Shown here: positions 43,152 to 52,081 of the stretch, piece after piece
Layout: each line of letters starts with the position of its first letter
How positions within the stretch are numbered: the stretch's first letter is position 1
NCBI GenBank assembly: GCA_009782775.1
Contig: WRIL01000003.1
Location: 1-64,000 of the forward strand
Length of the DNA: 64,000 nt
Direction: 5' to 3'
Origin: Desulfovibrionaceae bacterium
Lineage (GTDB): Bacteria; Desulfobacterota; Desulfovibrionia; Desulfovibrionales; Desulfovibrionaceae
The notes under the pieces: model-generated
The model's database searches: none
Seen by the model: only the letters and a program-made list of their open reading frames with translations
What the model was told of the DNA's origin: nothing
Made by a program: the position numbers and the translations under genes

Positions 43152-45217
43152 CAGAAACTCTGCCCTATGCTGCAATATAGCTGCAGGACGCCGTCCCCGG
43201 ATCGCGGGGTCAGGGGAGTAGCCAGATCCACACGCAAAGGCCCGATCACCGTATAATAACGCAGACCAATCCCGGCTCCCCAGCGCAAGGACTCCTGAAA
43301 ATCAGGCGTAGACTCCGGATAAACCATGCCGGCATCCACAAAAGTCGTGATCCCCCAAGTCTCATTTATTTTCCAGCGGGTTTCCATACCGAATTCCATC
43401 AGGGAAGCGCCTCCCAAGGGTTCATCGTGGCGGTTGCGCGGCCCCAGGGACTGATAGGCATAGCCGCGCACCGAGCCGCCGCCGCCGCTGTAAAAACGTA
43501 TGGAGGTGGGAATGCCCTCGGCCTTGGCCCCCATGACGCTGCCGATGCTCCCCCTCAAGGCCAGGGTAAGGGTGTTTTCCTCCGCGATCAGGGGCAGATA
43601 GGTGCCTATGTCAAACCTTCCGCGCAAGGCGGTGAATTTGTCGCCATAGGTTCCGACATACGGTCCCAGAGCGAAATTCAGCTTGACGCCGGACACGGCA
43701 TCCAGCGGGTTATTTGTATCGTTGTATGCCAGAGAGGCAGGCAGGCCGAAAAGGGTATATTCACGCCTGGGTTCATCCGCTGCGGTCAATCTGCCCGCTT
43801 CCGCGCTGACCTTCAAGCTGCCGCTGACCTTGCGCGAAAAACGGCGTTCCAAACCGGCGGCCACCGACAAAGAAGAAAGGCTGTAGGCCTTCACATCTTC
43901 ATTGCGCAAGGCGGCCTGGGCCACGAAATCCTGGGCCGGGCTCCCGACAAAAGGACGCCGGTATTGAGTGAAAAAAATCTGCATATCCTGCCAGAGAGGC
44001 ATATCCAGCTTCAACTCGTCACCATGACCGCTGAAATTGCGATGCGTCCAGGAGCTTTCCACTCCCGCCCCGAAATCGGAATTATACTTGAGCGCCCCGC
44101 TCAGGGTGCGCTCCGGCGCTGGAGAAAGGGTCAGGACTACCGGTAAGAGATCCTCCCCGGACGCGCTTTCCCCGGGCGAAACCTCCAGGGTCTGGAAGAG
44201 GCCGGTGCGGCGCAGATTGTCCACAAAACGCTCCGCCTGGTTCTCCCGCCAGACCTGTCCGGGCCGCCAAGTGCGCATGGCTTCCAGGTAAGCCCGACTG
44301 ACCCGGTTTTCGCCCTGGATCTCCAGGTCGCCCATGCGGCAAAACGGCCCTGCCATGAGGCTGATATTGGCTTCCAAGGTTTTATGGTCATGATCCACCA
44401 AATAGCGGGTGCCGGTGATCTCCGCAAAAGGATAGCCGCTGTTGCGCAGGATATTTTTGCTTCGGGCCACTGCCTCCAGAACGGCCTGGGTAGTGGCGGG
44501 TTCTCCGTCGGCCAGCCCGGCGTCGGCCAAACTGGTCAAGTTTCTGCCCCTGGATGATAACACGCTTGTAAGCTGCTCGTCGGCATCGCCGATGTTAATC
44601 ACGCTCCGCCCAAGGGTAAATTGCTGCCCAAGACGAAAATGTATCCACACCGTCACCCGCCTGACCAGCACATGCCTTGTGAAAGAGCCTTCCCCGGAAG
44701 CCTCTTCCAGCAGTTCTTCGCTCTCCTGAGTAATGCGGCTCCAACAGCGGCCGTCATAATAGGCAAAGGAATGCATTACGGCTCGCGCATCTTCCAGGTC
44801 GCTCTTGATCCGTTGATTCAAGTTGGCGAAGCTGGCCGGAGGCGACCCTTTCAGACGCTCCAGCAGGCTGGATTTAAGAAAGACCTCCGCCACTTCCGGG
44901 GCATCCGGACTGCTCGCCTCTACCTGGTAAATCCAGCGCGCGGATGTCCGTGAATTCGCCCCGTTGTTTCCTTCCGCCTGGTAGACGCGGTAGGCCTCGG
45001 CCTGGGCCAGAAGGTCCGCCGGCACCCTGGGGAGGACGGGCGCAGGGAAGGGATCGCGACTGAGCAAATCCGGAAGCTCATCTTCTTGTTCCGGCATGAT
45101 CGACTCCGGCAAAAGGGCCAGATTTTCTTCAGAGCAAGCTGCCGACAACGCGAACAACAGGCAGAACACGGCCAGCGCTAGACCCGTGCCCTGATCCCGT
45201 TCTCCCGGCGCCCTCAA
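43151..45217 (-). CDS. tamA: TamA/BamA-like Omp85 outer-membrane protein with POTRA domains
   Basis: A 688-residue outer-membrane barrel precursor. The N-terminus carries a signal sequence (about 10-32) that ends near SAAC; lipoprotein processing is possible but the lipobox is imperfect. POTRA-type domains lie at about 60-330, and the C-terminal about 350 residues form an Omp85 barrel, with RFYSGGGGSVRGYAYQSLGP matching the surface-loop signature and GRPFV-like RRPFVGSPAQDFV strands. The last residue is Phe, as in most outer-membrane barrels. The start is TTG 45217, with AGGA eight bases upstream. It precedes tamB in the same operon. Confidence 0.9.
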   Translation of the reverse strand: MRAPGERDQGTGLALAVFCLLFALSAACSEENLALLPESIMPEQEDELPDLLSRDPFPAPVLPRVPADLLAQAEAYRVYQAEGNNGANSRTSARWIYQVEASSPDAPEVAEVFLKSSLLERLKGSPPASFANLNQRIKSDLEDARAVMHSFAYYDGRCWSRITQESEELLEEASGEGSFTRHVLVRRVTVWIHFRLGQQFTLGRSVINIGDADEQLTSVLSSRGRNLTSLADAGLADGEPATTQAVLEAVARSKNILRNSGYPFAEITGTRYLVDHDHKTLEANISLMAGPFCRMGDLEIQGENRVSRAYLEAMRTWRPGQVWRENQAERFVDNLRRTGLFQTLEVSPGESASGEDLLPVVLTLSPAPERTLSGALKYNSDFGAGVESSWTHRNFSGHGDELKLDMPLWQDMQIFFTQYRRPFVGSPAQDFVAQAALRNEDVKAYSLSSLSVAAGLERRFSRKVSGSLKVSAEAGRLTAADEPRREYTLFGLPASLAYNDTNNPLDAVSGVKLNFALGPYVGTYGDKFTALRGRFDIGTYLPLIAEENTLTLALRGSIGSVMGAKAEGIPTSIRFYSGGGGSVRGYAYQSLGPRNRHDEPLGGASLMEFGMETRWKINETWGITTFVDAGMVYPESTPDFQESLRWGAGIGLRYYTVIGPLRVDLATPLTPRSGDGVLQLYCSIGQSF

Positions 45218-45323
45218 GAGGCGATCCTGTTCTGGAAATTTTTCACACGTAACGGCATATCATGTTTACGCGCGGGCAGGAAGATACAAAACCATAAGAA
45301 AACGGCGGCTACTGGGAAGAACG

Positions 45324-45351
45324 CCGGTACGGGCGAAAGCGCCCGCACCGG
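45324..45351 (-). terminator. Intrinsic terminator-like hairpin after zraP
   Basis: CCGGTACGGGCG pairs with CGCCCGCACCGG around a four-base AAAG loop, with one internal mismatch in the 12-base stem. On the minus strand it comes directly after zraP and is followed by a T-rich tract, consistent with termination of zraP before tamA. Confidence 0.75.
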
Positions 45352-45365
45352 TCAGCTATGGTTTC

Positions 45366-45788
45366 TTAGCGCATGCCGCGGCTCATGCGGCCGAAACCCT
45401 TCTTGCCTCCGCCGCAGCCGCCTCTGCCGTTACGATGGTCGCCATACCCCGTGGGCAGGCCTTCCTGGGCAAGCCTGAGGTTCAGGCCGGCCCTAGCGGA
45501 ATAAATCTTGCCTTTCAGGACGCCCAGCTCCTTGGACAGGGCTTCGATCTTGCCCTGATCCGGACTGGCGCTGTGCACTTGGGCATCCCATTCAGCTTTC
45601 TTGACGCGGATCTCCTGCATGATGGGATCCATCAGCGCACGATTCTCCTTAAAAATCTGCTGCATCTTCGTGGTCTGTTCCGGGGTGAGGCCAGCGCCCT
45701 GCCAGCGGCCTCCGCCATAACCAAGAGCGGAACCGGCGAAAGCCATAACCAGCATAACGGCCAGAGACAAGGACAGTAAACGTTTCAT
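45366..45788 (-). CDS. zraP: ZraP-like zinc-binding periplasmic protein
   Basis: A 140-residue periplasmic protein. A signal peptide is clear (MKRLLSLSLAVMLVMAFAGSALG). The mature part has the ZraP/heavy-metal-resistance helical core with LTPEQTTKMQQIFKENRALM (about 33-52) and QGKIEALSKELGVLKGKIYSAR. The C-terminus is glycine- and basic-rich with CGGGKKGF. ZraP binds zinc and restrains the ZraS kinase in E. coli. ATG 45788 has GGAGG just upstream. It is divergent from zraSR, across a region with a sigma-54 promoter facing zraP and a dyad that could bind ZraR. Identification rests on motifs plus context. Confidence 0.88.
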   Translation of the reverse strand: MKRLLSLSLAVMLVMAFAGSALGYGGGRWQGAGLTPEQTTKMQQIFKENRALMDPIMQEIRVKKAEWDAQVHSASPDQGKIEALSKELGVLKGKIYSARAGLNLRLAQEGLPTGYGDHRNGRGGCGGGKKGFGRMSRGMR

Positions 45789-45854
45789 GGTATCCTCCAG
45801 GATGGTTTGTGTCATGAGTTTTGCATAGCATCCACATGGTCTTGCTTGCCTTAA

Positions 45855-45872
45855 AGCAAAGCCCGTACCAAA
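45855..45872 (-). promoter_or_regulatory. Sigma-54 promoter (-24/-12) for zraP
   Basis: The minus strand reads TTGGTACGGGCTTTGCTT, matching the sigma-54 consensus TGGCAC-N5-TTGC with GG and GC separated by exactly 10 bases. Transcription would start near 45844, about 55 bases before the zraP start codon. The adjacent ZraR-type regulator is a sigma-54 activator with GAFTGA, which supports the call. Confidence 0.75.
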
Positions 45873-45938
45873 ACTGTAACGTAGTGTAATGTTTGTAGTT
45901 ATTTTGTCTTTCGGTTATTGACCCACCCCCGGGGCAGT

Positions 45939-45959
45939 GTTACTTTTTTTCTCAGTAAC
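45939..45959. promoter_or_regulatory. GTTACT-N9-AGTAAC dyad, candidate ZraR binding site
   Basis: A perfect six-base inverted repeat with a nine-base spacer. A third AGTAAC lies at 45979-45984. The dyad is about 95-115 bases upstream of the predicted zraP start, a normal distance for an enhancer of a sigma-54 activator, and also upstream of zraS. Specific binding is inference. Confidence 0.55.
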
Positions 45960-46003
45960 CTGCCTAACTGGGGCAAAAAGTAACTCCCGCCACAGGAAAA
46001 ATT

Positions 46004-47779
46004 ATGCGGACGATCTTAAATTTTCCCCGATGGCTGTACGCCGGCATCGTCTTTATCGTCATCTGCGTGGCCGGTCTCCTGGCCCTGCGCAATACGGATC
46101 AGCAAAGAGAACAAATGATCGCCAACCTTAAGGACAGGGCCGATGTGCTAATCTGGGCGCTGGAAGGCTCGGCCAGGGCCATGGGGCGCATGGGGCAAAA
46201 TCACCTGCCCGAGCTGCTTGAAGAAATCGGTGATGAGCCGGATGTGGCCTATATGGCGATTTTGGACGGCCAAGGGCGCATCCTGATCCACAGCGACAGC
46301 GCTGAAAGCGGGAACCTTCGCCGCCTGCCCCCCTTGCACGAAGAAATGGACAAAGAACCGTCCGTGTCCAGAGGGACATTTATAACGGACGGCGAAAAAC
46401 CCCTGTATGAAGTCTGGAAGATTTTCGCCCCCAAGCGGCCCGGCCCGGTATTCGCGCCGGGGGATCCGCGTTTGACCAGACGCTGGCTACACCCAACAAG
46501 AAAATGGCCTTGGGATGAAGGCCGGTTTTATATCGCCGTGGGCATGGATGCTTCCCATTTTGAGCCGCGCTTGCGTCGTTATGTCGCCCAGACCATGATG
46601 ATGGCCGCGCTGATTACCGCAGCCGGGCTCGCTGGCATCGCCCTGCTCTTTTTCTTCCAAAACTACAAGCGTTCCAGGCGCATGCTGGAGGATACCCAGG
46701 CCTTGGCGGAGCAAGTGATCAGCAACCTCCCGGTGGGACTGGTGGTGACGGATCTCCATGGAAAGATCTCCCTGCGCAACCGGCCGGCCGAACAGATCCT
46801 GGGGATCCCCCATGAGCAGGAGAATCACCCCCCCCTTCAGGATCTCACCTTTTTCGACTGGCGGAGTCTCATGGATGAACTGGACAGCGGAGGGCTGATC
46901 CTGGAAAAAGAGCTGGACGCCTTTGCCTCCAAAACCAGGAACATGCCGGTCAGCCTGAGCGCGGCCAAACTCACCGACAGCGAAGGCGGAAAATCCGGCT
47001 ATCTCTTTATCTTGCGGGATTTGGACGAAGTACGGCGGTTGCGGAGACAGGTGAAGCTTAACGAACGCCTCTCGGCTCTGGGTAATCTGGCGGCCGGCGT
47101 AGCCCACGAAATACGCAACCCGCTCAGTTCCATCAAAGGATATGCCACCTACCTTACGGAAAAAGTCAAAGAAGACAAAATGGCCCACGCTACCGGGATG
47201 ATCCTGATCCAGGAAACCGACCGCCTGAACCGGGTGGTCTCGGACCTTCTCAGCGTGGCCAAGCCGTTAAATTTACGCATCGAATCCGCCTCCATCACCC
47301 CTCTCCTGCAACAGGCCATACGCCTGATCACCCCGGAAGCCGAAGAAAACATGGTGACCGTAGAATTGGACCTGCCCCCTGAACAAACACCACAAAAAGA
47401 CCGGATCATGCTTGATGCCGACCGTTTCACCCAGGCCCTGCTCAACCTGCTGGTCAATGCGGTACAGGCCGCCGGGGGCGCCGGATCCGGGGGCACGGTG
47501 CGTCTGACCCTGGAAAAAACAACGGAACACGGCGGTCCCGAATTCCTGGCTGTCAGCGTGAGCGACAACGGCCAGGGGATCGCCCCGCGGGATATGGAGA
47601 ACCTGTTTACGCCTTACTTCACGACCAAGGCTACGGGCACCGGCCTCGGACTGACCATCGCCCAACGGATTATCGAACAGCATGGCGGTGAAATCAAGGT
47701 TTACAGCCGGCAGGGACAGGGCGCCGCCTTTACCATCCTGTTGCCCGTTACGGCAGAGCCGCGCGGGAGTGACGCATGA
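46004..47779 (+). CDS. zraS: Zinc/envelope-stress sensor histidine kinase, ZraS-like
   Basis: A 591-residue membrane kinase. Two membrane segments (about 10-30 and 195-220) enclose a periplasmic sensor region of about 160 residues. A PAS domain (about 235-345) precedes HisKA with GVAHEIRNPLSSIKGYATYL (about 363-385) and a HATPase ending GTGLGLTIAQRII. The ATG has AGGA eight bases upstream. Its stop overlaps zraR by four bases. The divergent zraP gene and a downstream sigma-54 regulator make the ZraPSR assignment strong; in E. coli the system senses zinc and envelope stress through ZraP. Confidence 0.9.
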   Translation: MRTILNFPRWLYAGIVFIVICVAGLLALRNTDQQREQMIANLKDRADVLIWALEGSARAMGRMGQNHLPELLEEIGDEPDVAYMAILDGQGRILIHSDSAESGNLRRLPPLHEEMDKEPSVSRGTFITDGEKPLYEVWKIFAPKRPGPVFAPGDPRLTRRWLHPTRKWPWDEGRFYIAVGMDASHFEPRLRRYVAQTMMMAALITAAGLAGIALLFFFQNYKRSRRMLEDTQALAEQVISNLPVGLVVTDLHGKISLRNRPAEQILGIPHEQENHPPLQDLTFFDWRSLMDELDSGGLILEKELDAFASKTRNMPVSLSAAKLTDSEGGKSGYLFILRDLDEVRRLRRQVKLNERLSALGNLAAGVAHEIRNPLSSIKGYATYLTEKVKEDKMAHATGMILIQETDRLNRVVSDLLSVAKPLNLRIESASITPLLQQAIRLITPEAEENMVTVELDLPPEQTPQKDRIMLDADRFTQALLNLLVNAVQAAGGAGSGGTVRLTLEKTTEHGGPEFLAVSVSDNGQGIAPRDMENLFTPYFTTKATGTGLGLTIAQRIIEQHGGEIKVYSRQGQGAAFTILLPVTAEPRGSDA

Positions 47780-49137
47780 GCCAGTCTTTGCAGATCCTCG
47801 TGGTGGATGACGATTACACGCACCGGAATATGTTGCTGACCCTGCTGCGGGACTGGGGATACCTGGCGGAGGAAGCGGCGGACGGGGAAATGGCCGTGGA
47901 AAAATGCCGGGCTCAGTCTTTTGATTTGGTGCTCATGGACGTGCGCATGCCCAGAAAAACCGGCCTGGAAGCCCTGAAAGACATACATTCGCTCAATCCG
48001 GCCTTGCCGGTGCTGATCATGACGGCCTTCTCCAATATTGAGGCGGCGGTGGAGGCCATCAAAAACGGGGCCTACGATTACCTGACCAAGCCCCTGGATT
48101 TTGAAAAACTAAAGGTGGTGCTGCGCAATGTCTTTGAACATGCCGGGCTGATCCAGGCCAACGCCTCTTTGTCCAGCGCCCTTGCCGCCACGGAACTCCG
48201 TTCCAATATCATCGGCCGGAGCGATTCCATGCGCCGCCTGTTGGAGATGGCGCGGGCCATCGCCCCTTCGGAAGCGACCGTCTTGATCACCGGTGAATCC
48301 GGCACCGGCAAGGAATTGGTGGCCAAGGCCATCCACGCGAACAGCGGCCGGGCGCGGGGGCCGTATGTGGCCGTGAACTGCGCCGCCATTACCGAATCTC
48401 TCCTGGAATCCGAACTCTTCGGCCATGAAAAAGGGGCCTTTACCGGGGCCGATAAACGGCATGACGGCTATTTCATCAAGGCCGACAAGGGATCCATCTT
48501 TCTGGATGAAATAGGGGAACTGCCTCTGCCAATGCAGGCCAAACTCCTCCGGGTCATTCAGGAACGGGAGGTTCAGCGCGTTGGCGGCGGCGGCCCCGTG
48601 CCCGTGGATATGCGGATCATTGCGGCCACCAACCGGGACTTGCAGCAAGAAGTAAACGCTGGCAAGTTCAGGGAGGATCTGTATTACCGGCTGAATGTAG
48701 TTTCCCTGCCCCTGCCGGCCCTACGGGAGCGCCCCGAGGACATCCCCCTGCTGGCGCAGTATTTCCTGGAACGCTTCTCCCAAAAAAATAATAAAATAGT
48801 CCGGGGTGTTACACCAGGAGCCATGGATCGGCTGATCCGTTACGAATGGCCGGGCAATGTCCGGGAACTGGAAAACGTCATGGAACGGGCGGTGGTCTTG
48901 CTCATCGGAGAGCATATAGGCGAAAGGGAGCTTCCGCCCAAGCTCCTTAAAAGCGCTTCCGCTGAACAGGCTTCCGAGCCTATGTCCATGACCGGACTTA
49001 CCCTGGAGGAAGTCGAGCGCACGGTGATCCTGGAAACCCTGAAAAACTGCGACGGCAACAAGAGCGAAGCGGCCAAGGCCCTGGGAATCAACCGCAAGAC
49101 CCTGCATTTGAAACTTGCCAGATATGGCGGAGAATGA
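47776..49137 (+). CDS. zraR: Sigma-54-dependent response regulator, ZraR-like
   Basis: A 453-residue NtrC-family activator. Receiver domain (about 1-125) with phosphoacceptor aspartate in LVLMDVRMPRKTG; AAA+ domain (about 145-380) with Walker A GESGTGKELVAKAIH, the sigma-54-contacting loop GAFTGADKR and Walker B GSIFLDEIGELP; and a Fis-type DNA-binding helix at the C-terminus (NKSEAAKALGINRKTLHLKL). It should activate the sigma-54 promoter of zraP when phosphorylated by ZraS. It overlaps zraS by four bases and ends in a bidirectional terminator. Confidence 0.92.
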   Translation: MSQSLQILVVDDDYTHRNMLLTLLRDWGYLAEEAADGEMAVEKCRAQSFDLVLMDVRMPRKTGLEALKDIHSLNPALPVLIMTAFSNIEAAVEAIKNGAYDYLTKPLDFEKLKVVLRNVFEHAGLIQANASLSSALAATELRSNIIGRSDSMRRLLEMARAIAPSEATVLITGESGTGKELVAKAIHANSGRARGPYVAVNCAAITESLLESELFGHEKGAFTGADKRHDGYFIKADKGSIFLDEIGELPLPMQAKLLRVIQEREVQRVGGGGPVPVDMRIIAATNRDLQQEVNAGKFREDLYYRLNVVSLPLPALRERPEDIPLLAQYFLERFSQKNNKIVRGVTPGAMDRLIRYEWPGNVRELENVMERAVVLLIGEHIGERELPPKLLKSASAEQASEPMSMTGLTLEEVERTVILETLKNCDGNKSEAAKALGINRKTLHLKLARYGGE

Positions 49138-49168
49138 ATAATCCCGGTCGCAAGCGGCCGGGATTATT
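49137..49168. terminator. Bidirectional intrinsic terminator between zraR and hynA
   Basis: AATAATCCCGG pairs with CCGGGATTATT around a ten-base loop, directly at the zraR stop codon. The A-rich left arm and T-rich right arm let it act on both strands. It separates convergent zraR and hynA. Confidence 0.85.
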
Positions 49169-49204
49169 TGGGGAGCTAGAGGGTGGGCCGACAGCCCAGC
49201 CTGT

Positions 49205-50866
49205 TTACAGCACTTTGAAAACGCGTTCTTCGTTGCTTTGCGGGTCAATTACATGAACGGCACAGGCCATGCAGGGGTCAAAAGAATGCACGGTGCGCAG
49301 GATTTCCACCGGCCGTTTGGGATCGGCGATGGGGGTGCCCAGCAGGGCGGTTTCCAGCGGGCCGGGTTTGTCGGCGGCGCAGCGTGGCCCCAGGTTCCAG
49401 GTGGAGGGGACGACCAATTGGAAGTTTTCAATAGCCTGGCCCTTGATTCTGATCCAATGGCTGAGCCCGCCGCGCGGGGCGTTGACGAAGCCGACGCCCT
49501 CGCCGGCATTGGGAACTTCGCAGTCAACGGCCACCTTGTTGTCTTTCTGGGCATTGGCCGCGAATTCATCGATCCATTGCCCGGTCTGTCCAGCCAGCAC
49601 CGCAGCCTGCACCGCCCTGGCCGCGGTGCGACCCAAGGTGGAGAAAAGGGCTTCGGGGCCGACGCCCAGGGCCTTGAGCACGGCGTCAATGCCTTTTTTC
49701 ACCTCCGGATGTCCTTGCTGGTAAGAAATGAGCATCTGGGCCAGAGGGCCGGTTTCCATGGGTTCACCCTGGTAACGCGGGGCCTTGGACCAGGAATAGC
49801 GATCCAGGTCATCCTGCTTGGTGAACTTGGGCTCGGTCTCTCCGTTATAGGGGTGCTGGGCCTTATCCCCGTTGAACCAGCTATGCCGGACATGTTCCTG
49901 GATGTTTTCCGGAACAAAGGGCTGAATGGCATCCAGTTTACGGTTTAAGATTATTCCGGGCTTGAGCCAGCGGCTGTTCAGATCCCTTTCATTCGTGGGG
50001 AATTCGCCAAAAGTCATGAAGTTGGAGGTTCCGCCGAAGGCTGTCCAGTCTTTGTATTCAGCGCCTATGGCCAGCAGATCCGGAAGGTAAACCTGCTCCA
50101 CGAAGTCTTTGGCTTCCTTGATCAGGCCGCGGAATTCGTCAATGCGGGCCTTGGTGAGGGATTCATAACTGCTCACCCCGCCCATAACCAGGAACTGGGG
50201 GTGGGGGTTCTTGCCGCCGAAGGCGGCTATGGCCCTGGCGCAACGCGCCTGGACACGCAGGGCTTCCAGGTAATGGGCCGTACCGATGAGGTTGAGTTCC
50301 GGAGAGAGGCAATAGGCCGGGTGTCCGCCCAGGAAATAGGCCCCGGCAAAGGGGCCTAGCTGGCCTGATTCCACAAAACCCTTCAATTTGTCCTGTACGG
50401 CCTTGAGGTCAGCGGCCTTGGTCTGGCGGGCGGAGATGTTGGAAGCTATCTGGGCGGCCTTGGCCGGGTCCGCCTGCAAGGCGGAGGTGATGTCCACAAA
50501 ATCCAAGGCGTGCAGGGTATAAAAATGCACGATATGGTCATGCAGGTACAGGGCGGCCAGCACCAGGTTGCGGATCAGGGTGGCGTTTTTGGGAATATCC
50601 ACGCCTACGGCCATTTCCACAGCCCGGGTGGAGGCCAGGGCGTGGGTATAGGTGCATACGCCGCAGGTACGCTGGGTAAAATGCTGGGCATCCCTTGGGT
50701 CGCGGCCCTTGAGAATGGTTTCCAGCCCGCGGAACAGGGTGGCGGTGGACCAGGCGTTTTTGATCTTTCCCTGCTCCACTTCCACGTTGATGCGCAGATG
50801 TCCTTCTATCCGGGTGACCGGGTCAACCACGACCCTCCCGGTATATGTGCTTTGGGGAGTTGCCAT
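49205..50866 (-). CDS. hynA: Periplasmic [NiFe] hydrogenase large subunit
   Basis: A 553-residue catalytic subunit. The N-terminal cysteine pair is in RTCGVCTYTH (L1 motif) and the C-terminal pair in DPCMACAVH; the four cysteines bind the Ni-Fe centre. The C-terminal 15 residues after that histidine form the peptide that a maturation protease removes. The second pair is cysteine-encoded (TGC), so it is not a selenocysteine [NiFeSe] enzyme. It has no signal peptide of its own and is exported with HynB by the Tat route. It oxidises or makes hydrogen, exchanging electrons with cytochrome c3-type carriers. GGAGG precedes the ATG; 21 bases separate it from hynB. No maturation genes (hynC, hyp) are in the window. 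Confidence 0.96.
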   Translation of the reverse strand: MATPQSTYTGRVVVDPVTRIEGHLRINVEVEQGKIKNAWSTATLFRGLETILKGRDPRDAQHFTQRTCGVCTYTHALASTRAVEMAVGVDIPKNATLIRNLVLAALYLHDHIVHFYTLHALDFVDITSALQADPAKAAQIASNISARQTKAADLKAVQDKLKGFVESGQLGPFAGAYFLGGHPAYCLSPELNLIGTAHYLEALRVQARCARAIAAFGGKNPHPQFLVMGGVSSYESLTKARIDEFRGLIKEAKDFVEQVYLPDLLAIGAEYKDWTAFGGTSNFMTFGEFPTNERDLNSRWLKPGIILNRKLDAIQPFVPENIQEHVRHSWFNGDKAQHPYNGETEPKFTKQDDLDRYSWSKAPRYQGEPMETGPLAQMLISYQQGHPEVKKGIDAVLKALGVGPEALFSTLGRTAARAVQAAVLAGQTGQWIDEFAANAQKDNKVAVDCEVPNAGEGVGFVNAPRGGLSHWIRIKGQAIENFQLVVPSTWNLGPRCAADKPGPLETALLGTPIADPKRPVEILRTVHSFDPCMACAVHVIDPQSNEERVFKVL

Positions 50867-50887
50867 CTTCTTGCTTCCTCCTGGGTC

Positions 50888-51838
50888 CTAACTTTCGTAG
50901 AACGGGGTGAATTCATCCCAAAAATCGGGTTCGCTACAGCCGATACACGGGTGTCCGGCCTGGACGGGCCAGTTGGTCTGGTTGAACTTGAGCTTGGGGC
51001 AGTTGTTATAGGTATTGGGGCCTTTGCAGCCCAGTTCGTACAGACACCAGCCTTTCCGGGCCTCTTCGGAATCAAAGGAAGGGGCGAATTCACCATTTTC
51101 AAAATGGGTGAGCCGCTCGCACTGTTCATGCACAGGTATGCCGTAAAACAGGACCGGACGGTCGTTTTCGTCCAGTTCCGGGGCGGCGCCGTTTTTGATC
51201 CAATGCACCAGAGCGGCCGCGAAGTTCAGCGGGTTGGGCGGGCAACCGGGCAGATTGACGGCCTTGACCCCGAGCTTGCCCAAAGCCTCGTTCACCCCTT
51301 GGGCCCCGGTGGGGTTCGGTTTGGCCGCCTGGATGCCGCCATAGGCGGAGCAAGTGCCATAGGACAAAACCAGCTTGGCCTTGGGGGCGATCTCCGAGCA
51401 GAGTTGCAGGATGGTCTTGCCTCCCACGGTGCCGAAAGCGCCGTTCATGGCGGTGGGGATGGCTCCCTCGATAACGCAGATATAACCTTCCGGGGAAGTT
51501 ACGGCCTTGTGCAGAGCCTCCTCCACCGCGTCACCGGCGCCGGCCATTAGGGTTTCGTGGTAATCCATGGAAATGGTGTCCAGAATAAGCTCGTCAATGA
51601 AGGGATCATAGACGCGCAACAGGGATTCGGAGCAGCCGGTGCATTCGGCCCCGTGCAGGTAAACCACGGAAGGACGTTTGCCGGTGATGGCCTCGGCCAC
51701 CTGGGCGGCAAATCCCGGCCCCATGCCCATGGCCACGGCCACGGCGGAACAGAATTTCAGAAAATCGCGGCGGCTGATGCCGCGCTGTTCAAGACGCTCC
51801 AAGGCGTCTTCCTTGCCCAGACCAACGGAAAAGCGCAT
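50888..51838 (-). CDS. hynB: Periplasmic [NiFe] hydrogenase small subunit with Tat signal
   Basis: A 316-residue iron-sulfur subunit. The Tat signal has the twin-arginine motif SRRDFLKF (about 23-30) followed by a hydrophobic stretch. The mature protein has the cluster-binding sites [26 protein letters not shown] and the distal [10 protein letters not shown] and [12 protein letters not shown] groups, giving proximal, medial and distal clusters for electron transfer to cytochromes. ATG 51838 has a strong AAGGAGG site; a longer frame upstream is ignored because it lacks a site and the Tat signal fits this start. hynA follows after 21 bases. The order small then large is usual. Confidence 0.96.
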   Translation of the reverse strand: MRFSVGLGKEDALERLEQRGISRRDFLKFCSAVAVAMGMGPGFAAQVAEAITGKRPSVVYLHGAECTGCSESLLRVYDPFIDELILDTISMDYHETLMAGAGDAVEEALHKAVTSPEGYICVIEGAIPTAMNGAFGTVGGKTILQLCSEIAPKAKLVLSYGTCSAYGGIQAAKPNPTGAQGVNEALGKLGVKAVNLPGCPPNPLNFAAALVHWIKNGAAPELDENDRPVLFYGIPVHEQCERLTHFENGEFAPSFDSEEARKGWCLYELGCKGPNTYNNCPKLKFNQTNWPVQAGHPCIGCSEPDFWDEFTPFYES

Positions 51839-51863
51839 AGCTATGCCTCCTTGTTCGTCGGAA

Positions 51864-51885
51864 GCGCCGGTCTTCACCCCGGCGC
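51864..51885 (-). promoter_or_regulatory. Hairpin in the hynB mRNA leader
   Basis: GCGCCGG pairs perfectly with CCGGCGC around an eight-base loop, with its inner edge about 25 bases upstream of the hynB start codon and just upstream of the ribosome binding site. There is no T-run, so it may be an mRNA-stabilising or regulatory structure rather than a terminator. The surrounding 51839-52081 region holds the promoters of hynB and the chemoreceptor gene, which I could not pin down. Confidence 0.4.
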
Positions 51886-52081
51886 GAAATATGAAACGTT
51901 TAACAATATGCCATTTACGGCTCCGACACAATATTTTTCCAAGCCCAAGGCGGGTGGCGAACATAATCCCCTTGAGGTTGCAAGCCTTAAAAAGACAATA
52001 TAAGGTAAAACCCGGCAATAACAACGCATCCGGAATCTTCGCGATGGCCCTCCGTAGCGGACTCTATAAGGGAGCTTACTT

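Noticed and set aside
49205-50866. Possible selenocysteine in the [NiFe] hydrogenase C-terminal motif
   Set aside because: The codon at the motif is TGC, encoding cysteine; the enzyme is ordinary [NiFe].
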